From Kribbella flavida DSM 17836 (GTDB lineage Bacteria > Actinomycetota > Actinomycetes > Propionibacteriales > Kribbellaceae): 64,000 nucleotides of DNA. The notes beneath the pieces were generated by a model. That model saw only the letters and a program-made list of their open reading frames with translations, was not told the DNA's origin and did no database searches. Positions 1-8,116 of this stretch are shown in pieces (the stretch's first letter is position 1; each line of letters starts with the position of its first letter). The stretch is from positions 4,154,001 through 4,218,000 of the forward strand of contig NC_013729.1 in the NCBI RefSeq assembly GCF_000024345.1. The letters are read 5' to 3'. The translations under genes were made by a program, and so were the position numbers.

Positions 1-1
1 C

Positions 2-148
2 GAGCAGTTCCACAACGGTTATCCCTACCTGGATCTCACCGCCCTCGGCCGGCAGGAGCACTGGGAGGAGCCGAAGGGACGCGCGGTGCCGCTCGGCCGG
101 CAGGTCGGCGGGCCGGGGATGCGCCTGCCCGACGAGTACGACGTCTGA
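2..148 (+). CDS. 3' end of an unidentified gene
   Basis: An open frame enters from the left edge and stops with TGA at 146-148, giving the last 48 residues of a protein (ending PDEYDV). The tail is rich in Gly, Arg and Glu and carries no motif I recognise, so no function is assigned. Codon use is normal for the window. It is separated from the YCII gene by 76 bases, so it may be a different transcript. Confidence 0.55.
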   Translation, partial: EQFHNGYPYLDLTALGRQEHWEEPKGRAVPLGRQVGGPGMRLPDEYDV

Positions 149-224
149 TCCCCGGCGCGGCCCGACGACCGTGGCACAGTGGTGGTCGCGTCACCGGAAG
201 AGGTGTGAAAGAGGTGCGAGCACG

Positions 225-557
225 ATGAGGTACGTGCTGCTGATCTGGCACGGCGAGGAGCACTCGGAACCGCCGGAGGAAATCGGCGCCTGGCCGGAGC
301 ACCAGGCCTGGCTCGCCGACCTGGAGACGCGCGGCCTGCGCCAGGGCGGCGCCAGGCTGCGCCCCGCCGCCACGACGAAGGTGCAGGTGCGCGACGGCGA
401 GATCCTGGTCTCCGACGGCCCGTACGCCGAGACCAAGGACCTGATCGGCGGCTTCGTGCTGATCGACTGCGAGCACCTCGACGAGGCGCTCGAGGTCGCC
501 GCCGGGCACCCGTTCGCCAAGTTCGGCACCGTCGAGGTCCGGCCGGTGTGGGAGTGA
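225..557 (+). CDS. YCII-related (DGPF-type) protein
   Basis: A 110-residue protein starting MRYVLLIWHG and containing SDGPYAETKD followed by GGFVLIDC, the signature of the YCII/DGPF family. These are small cytosolic alpha-beta proteins whose biochemical role is unproven; they are standard partners of ECF42 sigma factors. The frame opens upstream at 171, but ATG 225 has a purine-rich AGAGG about ten bases before it and gives the usual family length. Its stop overlaps the next start (GTGA at 554-557), so the two genes are translationally coupled. A second pair lies at 48176-49785. Confidence 0.9.
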   Translation: MRYVLLIWHGEEHSEPPEEIGAWPEHQAWLADLETRGLRQGGARLRPAATTKVQVRDGEILVSDGPYAETKDLIGGFVLIDCEHLDEALEVAAGHPFAKFGTVEVRPVWE

Positions 558-1771
558 GCGACGCCGTCCAGGCGGCGGTCGCCGAGGCGTTCGCCGCAGA
601 GTGGGGTCAGGTCGTCGCGACGCTGATCCGGGTGACCGGGGACTGGGACCTGGCCGAGGACTGCGCGGCGGACGCGTTCGCGGTGGCGCTGGAGCGGTGG
701 CGGCGCGACGGCGTACCGCGCAGCCCGGGTGCATGGCTGACCACCACGGCCCGGAACCGGGCGATCGACCTGCTCCGCAGGGAGGCGACCGGGGCGGCGA
801 AGGCCCGCGAGGCGGCCGTGCTCAGCCGGGCCGTCGACGCACCGGTCGAGCCCGACGAGGTGCCGGACGACCGGCTGCGGCTGATCTTCACCTGCTCCCA
901 CCCGGCGCTGCCGTTCGAGGCGCGGATCGCGCTGACGCTGCGCACGCTGGCCGGGCTGACGACCGCGGAGATCGCGCGGGCGTTCCTGGTGCCGGAACCG
1001 ACCATGTACCAGCGCATCACCCGGGCGAAGAAGAAGATCCGCGAAGCCGGCATTCCGTACCGCGTACCGCCGGCGCACCTGCTGGCCCAGCGGCTGAACG
1101 CTGTGCTCGCGGTGATTTACCTGCTGTTCAACGAGGGCTACACGGCCAGCGAGGGCGCAGACCTGGTGCGGCACAATCTCAGCGCCGAGGCGATCCGGCT
1201 GGGCCGGCTGCTCGTCCGGCTGCTGCCCGAACCGGAGGCGCAGAGCCTGCTCGCGCTGATGCTGCTGCACGACGCGCGGCGGCCGACCCGGGTCGATGCG
1301 GCGGGCGGGTTGATCACCCTCGACCAGCAGGACCGCTCGCGCTGGGACGCGGCCAAGATCGCCGAGGGCTTACGGCTGCTGCCGGCGACACCTGGCCCGT
1401 ACCAGCTCCAGGCGGCGATCGCGGCCTGCCACACCACAGCGCGGAGCGTGGAGACAACTGACTGGCCGCGGATCGTGCGCCTCTACGACGACCTGCTCGC
1501 GATCGCCCCGTCGCCGGTCGTCCGCCTCAACCGCGCGGTCGCTGTCGCGATGGTCGAGGGCCCGGCAGCGGGACTCGCGCTGGTCGACGAACTGGCGGCG
1601 TCCGGCCAGCTCGCCGGCTACCACCTCCTACCGGCCACCCGCGCCGAGCTGCTCCGCAGGCAAGGCTCGTACGAACCCGCAGCCGCGGCGTACCGGGACG
1701 CTGTGGAACTGGCATCCACCGACGCGGAGCGGGACTACCTAAGAGCCCGGCTCGCGGAGATCGAGCCCTGA
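554..1771 (+). CDS. ECF42-type RNA polymerase sigma factor
   Basis: A 405-residue sigma factor. Residues about 10-85 form sigma region 2 (DLAEDCAADAF), residues about 110-180 form region 4 (LTTAEIARAFLVP, then QRITRAKKKI), and a long helical C-terminal part begins with LLFNEGYTAS and continues to the end. This TPR-like extension together with the upstream YCII gene defines the ECF42 group, which works without a classical anti-sigma factor. GTG 554 overlaps the YCII stop; GTG 548 is the alternative. No ECF42-like promoter was found ahead of the YCII gene here, unlike the second pair. Its 3' end overlaps the convergent MFS gene by 33 bases. Confidence 0.9.
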   Translation: MSDAVQAAVAEAFAAEWGQVVATLIRVTGDWDLAEDCAADAFAVALERWRRDGVPRSPGAWLTTTARNRAIDLLRREATGAAKAREAAVLSRAVDAPVEPDEVPDDRLRLIFTCSHPALPFEARIALTLRTLAGLTTAEIARAFLVPEPTMYQRITRAKKKIREAGIPYRVPPAHLLAQRLNAVLAVIYLLFNEGYTASEGADLVRHNLSAEAIRLGRLLVRLLPEPEAQSLLALMLLHDARRPTRVDAAGGLITLDQQDRSRWDAAKIAEGLRLLPATPGPYQLQAAIAACHTTARSVETTDWPRIVRLYDDLLAIAPSPVVRLNRAVAVAMVEGPAAGLALVDELAASGQLAGYHLLPATRAELLRRQGSYEPAAAAYRDAVELASTDAERDYLRARLAEIEP

Positions 1772-3274
1772 ACTCACCTTTGCCACGGCTGTTGTCCGGG
1801 GGCGGCGGAGGGTGATCGCGGTGGTGGCGGCGGCCAGGAGCAGGGCGATGGTGCCGACGAGTTCGGCGAGGCGGTAGCCCTGGACGAAGGCGGTGCGGGC
1901 CGCGTCCAGGAAGGCGCGGGACGCGTCGTCGGTCGGCGAGTTCGTGATTCCGGCGAGGGTGTGGTGGGCGCTGGTCCACAGCTCGGCGGAGACGCCCGGC
2001 GGCCGGGACTCCGGCAAGGAGCCGCGGTAGACCGCGAGCACGATGCTGCCGAGAACGGCGATACCCAGCGCGCCGCCGAGGTCCGCGCTGGTCTCCACCA
2101 GCGCGGAGGTCGCACCGGCGCGTTCCGGTGGCGCGGCGGAGACGGTCAGGTCGGTGGCCTGGAGGTACACGCCGGCCAGACCGACGGAGAGCACGACGAA
2201 TCCGATCACCACGATCCACACCCCGCCCGCCTGTACCTGCGTCAGCAGGCCGAAGCCGATCGCGCTGATCAGCAGACTGCCCGACATCCCGTACGCCGTA
2301 CTGACGCGCCGGGTGATCAACGGCGCCGACACCGAGGTGACCAGATAGGCGACCGTGCCCGGCAGCGACGCCAACCCGGCCTCCAGCGGCGTCAGCCCGA
2401 GCACCAGCTGCAGGTACTGCGCGGTGACGAACTGCGTGCCGTAGAGCACGAAGAATGTCAACGCCAGCACGACCAGCGGCAGACTGAACGCAGCCGAGCG
2501 GAACAGCGCCAAGTCGATCACCGGATGCGCCAACCGTCGTTGCCGGCGGACGAACCCGTACGCCAGCCCGACGCCCACGGCCATCACCACGCCGTACTCC
2601 GGCCGCGGGCCGCTCTCCGCGATCCGCTTCATCCCGGACACGAACGCCAGCACCGCGGCCAGCGACAGCCCGGCGCTGACCAGATCGACGCGCGGGCGCT
2701 CACCACCCCGGAACTCCGGAAGCACGAACGTCGCCGTCGCGAGCAGCAGCACCATCACCGGAAGCGCGATCAGGAACACCGATCCCCACCAGTACTGCGC
2801 CAGCAGCAGCCCACCGACGAGCGGACCGGCCAGGCCGCCCAGCGCGAAACTTCCCGTCCACACGCCGAGCGCGATCCGCCGCTGTCCGGGGTCGGCGAAC
2901 ATCGTGCGGATCAGCGCCAGCGTCGACGGCATCAGCGTCGCACCCGCCACCCCGAGCAGCACCCGTGCGGCGATGAGCAGCTCAGGACTCGGCGCGAACG
3001 CGGCCACCGCGGAGGCGATCGCGAACAGGGCCGCACCGGCCAGCAGCAGCCGTCGCCGGCCGATGCGGTCACCGACCATGCCCATCGTCATCAGCAGGCC
3101 GGCCACCACGAAGACGTAGCTGTCCACGATCCACAACTGCTGCGCCCCGGTCGGACGCAGGTCGGCGGTGAGCTCGGGCACGGCGAGGTTCAGCACCGTC
3201 GCGTCCATCGAGACCACCGCGCAGGGCAACGCCAGCACGGCCAGTCCGCACCACTCCCGGTACCCGGCGCGCAT
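1739..3274 (-). CDS. DHA2-type MFS multidrug exporter
   Basis: A 511-residue membrane protein with about 14 hydrophobic segments, the pattern of the EmrB/QacA (DHA2) drug:proton antiporters. The MFS motif A is seen as GDRIGRRR after the second helix, and SMDATVLNLAVP in helix 1 is typical. ATG 3274 has GAGGTGG eight bases upstream; GTG 3298 would add eight residues. The gene faces away from a CGNR zinc-finger regulator, with a perfect inverted repeat between them, so the regulator probably controls efflux. The substrate cannot be read from sequence. Confidence 0.9.
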   Translation of the reverse strand: MRAGYREWCGLAVLALPCAVVSMDATVLNLAVPELTADLRPTGAQQLWIVDSYVFVVAGLLMTMGMVGDRIGRRRLLLAGAALFAIASAVAAFAPSPELLIAARVLLGVAGATLMPSTLALIRTMFADPGQRRIALGVWTGSFALGGLAGPLVGGLLLAQYWWGSVFLIALPVMVLLLATATFVLPEFRGGERPRVDLVSAGLSLAAVLAFVSGMKRIAESGPRPEYGVVMAVGVGLAYGFVRRQRRLAHPVIDLALFRSAAFSLPLVVLALTFFVLYGTQFVTAQYLQLVLGLTPLEAGLASLPGTVAYLVTSVSAPLITRRVSTAYGMSGSLLISAIGFGLLTQVQAGGVWIVVIGFVVLSVGLAGVYLQATDLTVSAAPPERAGATSALVETSADLGGALGIAVLGSIVLAVYRGSLPESRPPGVSAELWTSAHHTLAGITNSPTDDASRAFLDAARTAFVQGYRLAELVGTIALLLAAATTAITLRRPRTTAVAKVSSGLDLREPGS

Positions 3275-3312
3275 GCTCACCACCACCTCACGTGTCACGG
3301 CATAAATGAAGT

Positions 3313-3353
3313 CATGACGTTACGTGAAGGCTCGGCCCTCCTGCAACGTCATG
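3313..3353. promoter_or_regulatory. Inverted repeat operator between MFS exporter and CGNR regulator
   Basis: CATGACGTT (3313-3321) and AACGTCATG (3345-3353) are perfect 9-base inverted arms, centres 32 bases apart (about three helix turns). GTCATGAC at 3311-3318 is itself palindromic. The element fills the gap between the two divergent genes and ends one base before the regulator start. Probable binding site for the CGNR protein; inferred from position. Confidence 0.6.
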
Positions 3354-3354
3354 A

Positions 3355-3894
3355 GTGCCGGAAAGGCGTTACTCTGGTGAGGTGTTCATCGAAGGTCTGC
3401 CCCCCGCCACGGTGGTCGCCGTGGTCAACGGATGGGGCTCGGAGCCTCGCCGCGCGGGCCACCGGCAGGAACTGCCGCCGTTGCCCGACGCGCTCCTGCC
3501 GCCCTGGGCCGAGGCGGACGACGCCGGGCTGGAGTGGGCTGCCGACAGGCTGTTCCCGATCTTCGCCAGCACGGATCTCACTGAGCGCGCCGAGTCGCTC
3601 GCCGCCGTCCTCGACCGTACGAAGGTCCGGCCGACCGTCCGGTACGACGCCGAGGGCTTCGCCTCCCCCTGGCTGGTCGAGCCGCGGCACGCCGTACTGG
3701 CTGCCGCCGCCTTGACTCTTCGGACGCAGTTCGCCGAGCACGATCCCGCTCGGGTCGGCCTGTGCTCGGCCGGCAACTGCGCGGACGTCTACATCGACGT
3801 CTCGGCGCGAGCCCACCGCCGGTTCTGCTCGGTCACCTGCCAGAACCGGACCCGGACGGCCGCCTACCGCCGCCGCAGATCAGCGACGCCCTGA
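3355..3894 (+). CDS. CGNR zinc-finger regulator (ABATE domain)
   Basis: A 179-residue protein. The C-terminus holds the CGNR-type treble-clef zinc site: a first Cys pair in CSAGNC, then CSVTCQNR followed by basic residues, a proposed DNA-binding element. The N-terminal part resembles the stress-related ABATE domain. The usual final motif C-G-N-R is C-Q-N-R here. Start GTG 3355 lies two bases after the inverted repeat; GTG 3382 is an alternative, with a GAGG directly abutting it. Divergent from the DHA2 exporter, which it probably regulates. A second family member is at 41257-41814. Confidence 0.85.
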   Translation: MPERRYSGEVFIEGLPPATVVAVVNGWGSEPRRAGHRQELPPLPDALLPPWAEADDAGLEWAADRLFPIFASTDLTERAESLAAVLDRTKVRPTVRYDAEGFASPWLVEPRHAVLAAAALTLRTQFAEHDPARVGLCSAGNCADVYIDVSARAHRRFCSVTCQNRTRTAAYRRRRSATP

Positions 3895-5013
3895 CGCTTC
3901 GAGCAACGCGACGGTCCGGGTGACGTCGGGCAACCCGTTGATCTCGGTCTGGATGCGCTGGGCCGCGCGACGGTGGTCCTGGTCGGCGAGCACCTCCGTC
4001 ACCGTCGCGGCGACCTCGTCCGGGCCGACCGTGACGGCGTCAAGCACCCGGCCCAGCCCGAGTTCCAGGCAGCGCTGGGCGTTGTGCGGCTGGTCGGCAC
4101 CGAGCGGCAGCAGCACCGACGGGAGACCGTGAGCCAGAGCGCCGAGCAGACTGCCGGAACCGCCGTGCGAGACGACCAGGTCGCAGTACGGCAGCAGTTC
4201 CTCCTGGGGGACGAAGCGCTCGACGCGGACGTGGCCCGGCTGGGGGCCGAGTGCCGCAGGATCGTTGCGCTCGCCAACGGTCACGACAACCTTCGCCGGC
4301 ACCTCACGCAGACCGGCGAGCACCCGGGAGAACAGGTCGTCGGTGTCCGGCCGGAAGACCGTGCCCAGCGTGAAGTAGACCGTCGGGGTTTCTCGCACGG
4401 CAGCGATCGGTACGACGTCCGCGGTCCGGTAGGAGAAGGCGGTCTGCGGCAGCGGGAAGTCGGGGCTGCGGAAGCTCGGCGGGAACGGCGAGAGCACCAG
4501 CTCCCGGTCGAGCATCGCGAGCCCGGGATCCGGCGGCAGACCGTACTCCGCCCGCAACTGCCCCAGCGGCTCGGCCAGGAGTTCCTTGCGCACCAGCGAT
4601 CCGGCGGCGAGCACCAGCACGGTCGCGCACGGAATGCCGAGCCGCTCGGCGGCGATCGCGGACCCGAAGTCCGCCTCGTCCCGCACGATCACGTCCGGCC
4701 TCCACTCCCCCGCGAGCTCCAGCAGCGCGGCCGCGTGCCGACGGGCTCCGGACCGCCCGAACGCCGCGGCGAAGTGCCGCTCCTCCGCCGCCGGATCCAC
4801 CGCCACCAACGGTTCCGGCGCAGCCGGCGGCGCGTCGGCCACCCGTGGCCCACTGGTGGGAAACGCCACGAACCCCGCCGCCTCGACCACCGGCGTCACC
4901 TTGCCGGACCCCGCGACCGCCACCGTGTGCCCGGCCGCCTCCACCGCCCGAGCCACCGCGACCAACGGCCGGAAGTGTCCACTTCCGCCGATGAACGTGA
5001 ACAAGACCCGCAT
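3880..5013 (-). CDS. MGT-family (GT1) glycosyltransferase
   Basis: A 377-residue GT-B fold enzyme. The N-terminal GGSGHFRPL carries the family catalytic His, and the C-terminal nucleotide-sugar site reads VSHGGSGSLLGAL and then LGADQPHNAQR, as in macrolide and flavonoid glycosyltransferases that move a sugar from a UDP- or TDP-donor to a small molecule. The frame is open further upstream, but ATG 5013 gives the canonical MRVLFTF start. The 3' end overlaps the CGNR gene by 15 bases. It lies 59 bases downstream of an exporter on the same strand, so modification and export may be paired. Confidence 0.88.
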   Translation of the reverse strand: MRVLFTFIGGSGHFRPLVAVARAVEAAGHTVAVAGSGKVTPVVEAAGFVAFPTSGPRVADAPPAAPEPLVAVDPAAEERHFAAAFGRSGARRHAAALLELAGEWRPDVIVRDEADFGSAIAAERLGIPCATVLVLAAGSLVRKELLAEPLGQLRAEYGLPPDPGLAMLDRELVLSPFPPSFRSPDFPLPQTAFSYRTADVVPIAAVRETPTVYFTLGTVFRPDTDDLFSRVLAGLREVPAKVVVTVGERNDPAALGPQPGHVRVERFVPQEELLPYCDLVVSHGGSGSLLGALAHGLPSVLLPLGADQPHNAQRCLELGLGRVLDAVTVGPDEVAATVTEVLADQDHRRAAQRIQTEINGLPDVTRTVALLEASGRR

Positions 5014-5072
5014 CCGCGTCACCCTACCCAGCCCGGCCGGCTGCTGCCGTGCCTGCCGCGGTGGAGGCCGGC

Positions 5073-6608
5073 CTACTTCTCCGCGGGACCGCGGAGGACC
5101 ACGTAGCCGAACAGCACTGCCATCACGGCGAAGCCGGCCCACATCGACTGCTGCCAGCCGTCGACGAACGACTCCTGCGCCGCGCGCACCAGCGCGTCCG
5201 CCTGCGGTCCGGCTCCGGGTGCGGCCGCGATCGCGTTGGCCACTCCCTCGCGGGCGGTGTCAGCGGTCCCGTGGGGCACGCCCGGGACCGCGGTGAGCCG
5301 GGCGTCGATGGCACTGCGGTAGCCGGCGGACAGGACCGCGCCGAGCAGCGCGACCCCGAGCGCCGTACCGAACTCCCTGGTGACGTCGTTGAGCGCCGAC
5401 GCGACGCCTTGGCGCTCGCGCGGCAACGCGCCGGTGATCGCCTCGGTCGACGGCGTCATCGACAGGCCCATGCCGAGTCCCATCGCCAGCATCCCGGCCA
5501 GCATCGAGAGGTAGCCGCCGTCGACCGAGACGAACACCGCCATCAAGGCCAGTCCCACGGCCCCGAGCAGGATCCCGGACGCCATCGTCGAACGACGTCC
5601 GATCCGCGCGGCCAGCCTCGGGGCCAGGCCGGAGGCCAGCATCATCAGCAGTGCCATCGGCATCAGCGCGAGCGTCGACCGTAGCCCGGACCAGCCGAGC
5701 ACCGCCTGGAAGAACGGGAAGAGCACCACGAAGATGCCCGCCAGGACGCCGAAAACGGCCAGCAGCGACACGGACCCGCTGGCGAGTCCGCGCTCGCGGA
5801 AGAGCCGTACGTCGAGCAACGGGGCCGGCTGACGCAGCTCCCACGCGACGAAGCCGACACCGGCCAGGATGCCGACCAGCAAGCTCAGCAGGGTGACGGG
5901 CGCCGTCCATCCCTCTTCGGGGCCCTCGTGCAGCACGAAGATGAGCCCGAGCACCGCGACCACCGAGGTCAGCGATCCGACCAGGTCGAACCGGTGCTCG
6001 GCCTGCTCCCGCGAGTTCGGCACGGACCGCGCCGCCGCCACAGCCGCGGCGAGCACGAGCACGACCGGCAGGACGAAGAGCCAGCGCCAGGTCGCCACGT
6101 CCACCAGTACGGCGGACAGGAACATGCCCAGGATGCCGCCACCACCGGCGACGCCGGACCACACGCCGACCGCCTTCGAGCGTTCCGCGTCCGGGAAGGT
6201 CGAGGTGATGACGGCGAGCGTGACCGGCATGATCATCGCCGCGCCCACTCCGCTGAGCAGCCGGGCGGCGAGCATCACCTCGGTCGACGTGGCGAGACCG
6301 GCCGCGGCGCTCGCGACGGCGAAGACGGCCAGGCCGGTGAGCAGCACAGGCTTGCGGCCCCAGCGGTCCCCGATCGCGCCGAGCGGCAGCAGCAGTGCCG
6401 CCAGGGTGATGGTGTAGATGTTGATGATCCACAGCACCGTGGTCTGCGAGGCGCCGAACTCGACGGCGAGCTCGGGCTGGGCGACGTTCAGCCCGGACAC
6501 CGACGCGATCACGGCCATCAACGCGATGCACACCGCGATCAGAATGGCCCGGCGCTGACGGGGGTCGTGAATGGTCGTCTCCGGCTGAACATGCTCGTTC
6601 GTGGTCAT
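5073..6608 (-). CDS. DHA2-type MFS exporter
   Basis: A 511-residue MFS protein with about 14 membrane helices and motif A as GDRWGRKPVLL. It starts at ATG 6608 after a polar N-terminal tail (MTTNEHVQPE) and belongs to the EmrB/QacA group, likely proton-coupled efflux of a hydrophobic compound. It is probably co-transcribed with the downstream glycosyltransferase. It is about as similar in architecture to the exporter at 1739-3274 as two paralogues of this large family usually are. A 65-base palindrome lies 66 bases before its start. Confidence 0.9.
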   Translation of the reverse strand: MTTNEHVQPETTIHDPRQRRAILIAVCIALMAVIASVSGLNVAQPELAVEFGASQTTVLWIINIYTITLAALLLPLGAIGDRWGRKPVLLTGLAVFAVASAAAGLATSTEVMLAARLLSGVGAAMIMPVTLAVITSTFPDAERSKAVGVWSGVAGGGGILGMFLSAVLVDVATWRWLFVLPVVLVLAAAVAAARSVPNSREQAEHRFDLVGSLTSVVAVLGLIFVLHEGPEEGWTAPVTLLSLLVGILAGVGFVAWELRQPAPLLDVRLFRERGLASGSVSLLAVFGVLAGIFVVLFPFFQAVLGWSGLRSTLALMPMALLMMLASGLAPRLAARIGRRSTMASGILLGAVGLALMAVFVSVDGGYLSMLAGMLAMGLGMGLSMTPSTEAITGALPRERQGVASALNDVTREFGTALGVALLGAVLSAGYRSAIDARLTAVPGVPHGTADTAREGVANAIAAAPGAGPQADALVRAAQESFVDGWQQSMWAGFAVMAVLFGYVVLRGPAEK

Positions 6609-6674
6609 GGATTCCTTTCCAGGGCAGGGGACATCGGCGCCGGAACCTGAGCCCGGCGCTGGTACTGCGGGTTT

Positions 6675-6739
6675 GCAGCTAGGGCGTGTCTCTCAATTCC
6701 GCGCAGTAGGCGGGGAATCGGGAGACGCTCCCTAGCTGC
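6675..6739. terminator. Long imperfect palindrome, possible terminator or MITE-like element
   Basis: Arms 6675-6692 and 6722-6739 pair at 16 of 18 positions (both contain GCAGCTAGGG or its complement). A nested stem is formed by ATTCC (6696-6700) and GGAAT (6714-6718). The right arm covers the stop codon of the methyltransferase gene. There is no T-run, so a plain intrinsic terminator is uncertain; a miniature repeat is the alternative. Confidence 0.5.
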
Positions 6740-7400
6740 GCCGGGTCGCGCGGACGACGACGTCGTGCAGCAGGACCTCTCGGCCGCCGGGAGCCGTCAG
6801 CGTGCGGCGCGGCTCCTCGGCGGTGACGATCTCCCAGTCGCGAGGATTCAGCCGGGCCGAGACCGACGCAGCGGTGGCCGACGCCTCCGCCGGGTGGTGA
6901 TGCGCCTCGGCGGAACCGCGGTGGTTGCCTGCGGAACCGTGATCGTTGCCTGCGGCACCGTGCGTGTGCAGGTGTCCGACGATCAGCAAGGTCCCGCCGG
7001 GCGCCACCCACCGGGCGATCCGGTCGTAGAACTTCAGCTGTGGGATCGCCGGATGCGCGTAGTGCGTCGTCACCAGGTCGTACTGCGTCTCCGGCTGCCA
7101 AACGCTCAGATCCGCCTCGACCCACCGCACCTGCTGCGACATCCCACGCGGAGCAGACCGTTCCTCGGCCCGCGCCAGCGCCTCGGCGGAGATGTCTACC
7201 GCCGTGACCTGCCAGCCGTGCTCGGCCAGCCAGATCGCCTCCGCCCCGGTGCCACAGCCGGCATCCAGCGCCGACCCCGGCACCAGCTCGCCGAGCTCCC
7301 GCGCCAGGTACGGGTTCGGCGGATGCTCGGCCCCGGAGCCGTCAGCCGGCCTCTCCTGCCAGTGCTTGTCCCAGTACTGCTTGTCGAACGTGTCGGTCAT
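6732..7400 (-). CDS. Class I SAM-dependent methyltransferase with His-rich insert
   Basis: A 222-residue Rossmann methyltransferase. Motif I is LDAGCGTGAEA at residues 45-55, followed by VTAVDIS (66-71) and a glycine-bearing turn APGGTLLIVGH. After that, residues 147-167 hold three imperfect heptads (HGAAGND, HGSAGNH, RGSAEAH) and a run of three His, in a loop where relatives have a short insertion. Substrate unknown; related proteins are often annotated as tellurite- or thiopurine-type methyltransferases. ATG 7400 is the start; it is divergent from an XRE-cupin regulator 94 bases away, a likely control pair. Confidence 0.85.
   Translation of the reverse strand: MTDTFDKQYWDKHWQERPADGSGAEHPPNPYLARELGELVPGSALDAGCGTGAEAIWLAEHGWQVTAVDISAEALARAEERSAPRGMSQQVRWVEADLSVWQPETQYDLVTTHYAHPAIPQLKFYDRIARWVAPGGTLLIVGHLHTHGAAGNDHGSAGNHRGSAEAHHHPAEASATAASVSARLNPRDWEIVTAEEPRRTLTAPGGREVLLHDVVVRATRRS
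6900..6962 (-). repeat. 21-base tandem repeat inside the methyltransferase gene
   Basis: Three imperfect 21-base units encode the heptads starting at residues 147, 154 and 161. On the plus strand the repeated core reads gttgcctgcgg. The units keep frame, so the repeat changes only loop length and His content. Confidence 0.7.
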
Positions 7401-7494
7401 CCGCCGGCCTTCCCTTTCCCGGGTGCGTGTGTTCCTGTCCCGAGCGTGCGACCCTGGAGGCGAACCCGCAAACTTCGTTGCCGAATGGAAAATC

Positions 7495-8091
7495 ATGGAC
7501 GACTCGCTGGACCGCACGCTCGGCGCCGTCGGCGCACGGCTGAAGCACCTCCGCCAGCGCCGCACCATCACGCTGGTCGAGCTCGCCGACCAGACCGGCA
7601 TCTCCATCAGCACCTTGTCCCGTCTCGAGGCGGGCCTGCGCCGCCCGACCCTGGAACAGCTGCTTCCGCTGGCCCGCGTGCACGGCGTCACGCTCGACGA
7701 GCTCGTCGACGCACCGCCCACCGGCAATCCCCGGGTGACGCTGCGCCCGATCCGCGCCGACGACGGTGCGGTCATCCTGCCGCTGACCCGCCGTCCCGGC
7801 GGCATCCAGGCCTACAAGTTCGTGCTGCCCACCGGCAACGACGACGCCGAGCCGCAGCTGCGCACCCACGAGGGCTACGACTGGGCCTACGTGCTCAACG
7901 GCACCCTGCGCCTGGTGCTCGGCGAGCACGACCTCCTGCTCAACCCCGGTGAGGCCGCCGAGTTCGACACCCGGACGCCGCACTGGTTCGGCGCCACCAG
8001 CTCCGGCCCGGTCGAGTTCCTCAGCCTGATCGGCAAACAAGGCGAACGCGCCCACGTCCGCGCGCTCCCGAAGTCCCGTTCGTCCGAGTAA
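7495..8091 (+). CDS. XRE-family regulator with cupin sensor domain
   Basis: A 198-residue protein: helix-turn-helix at residues about 12-68 (LVELADQTGISISTLSRLEAG), then a cupin barrel (THEGYDWAYVLNGTLRL ... LNPGEAAEFDTRTPHWF). XRE-cupin proteins are one-component regulators that bind a small ligand in the barrel. ATG 7495 is the first in-frame ATG matching the family N-terminus. It is divergent from the methyltransferase and is followed after 25 bases by the ECF41 gene in the same direction, so both could share a transcript. Confidence 0.88.
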   Translation: MDDSLDRTLGAVGARLKHLRQRRTITLVELADQTGISISTLSRLEAGLRRPTLEQLLPLARVHGVTLDELVDAPPTGNPRVTLRPIRADDGAVILPLTRRPGGIQAYKFVLPTGNDDAEPQLRTHEGYDWAYVLNGTLRLVLGEHDLLLNPGEAAEFDTRTPHWFGATSSGPVEFLSLIGKQGERAHVRALPKSRSSE

Positions 8092-8116
8092 CCCGTCGGC
8101 AGCGGAGAATCTGCTC

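Noticed and set aside
6675..6739. Insertion-sequence end.
   Set aside because: No transposase or target-site duplication near the palindrome.
7468..7481. GCAA-N6-TTGC in the methyltransferase/XRE-cupin gap as an operator.
   Set aside because: Only four-base arms; too weak to call beyond chance.
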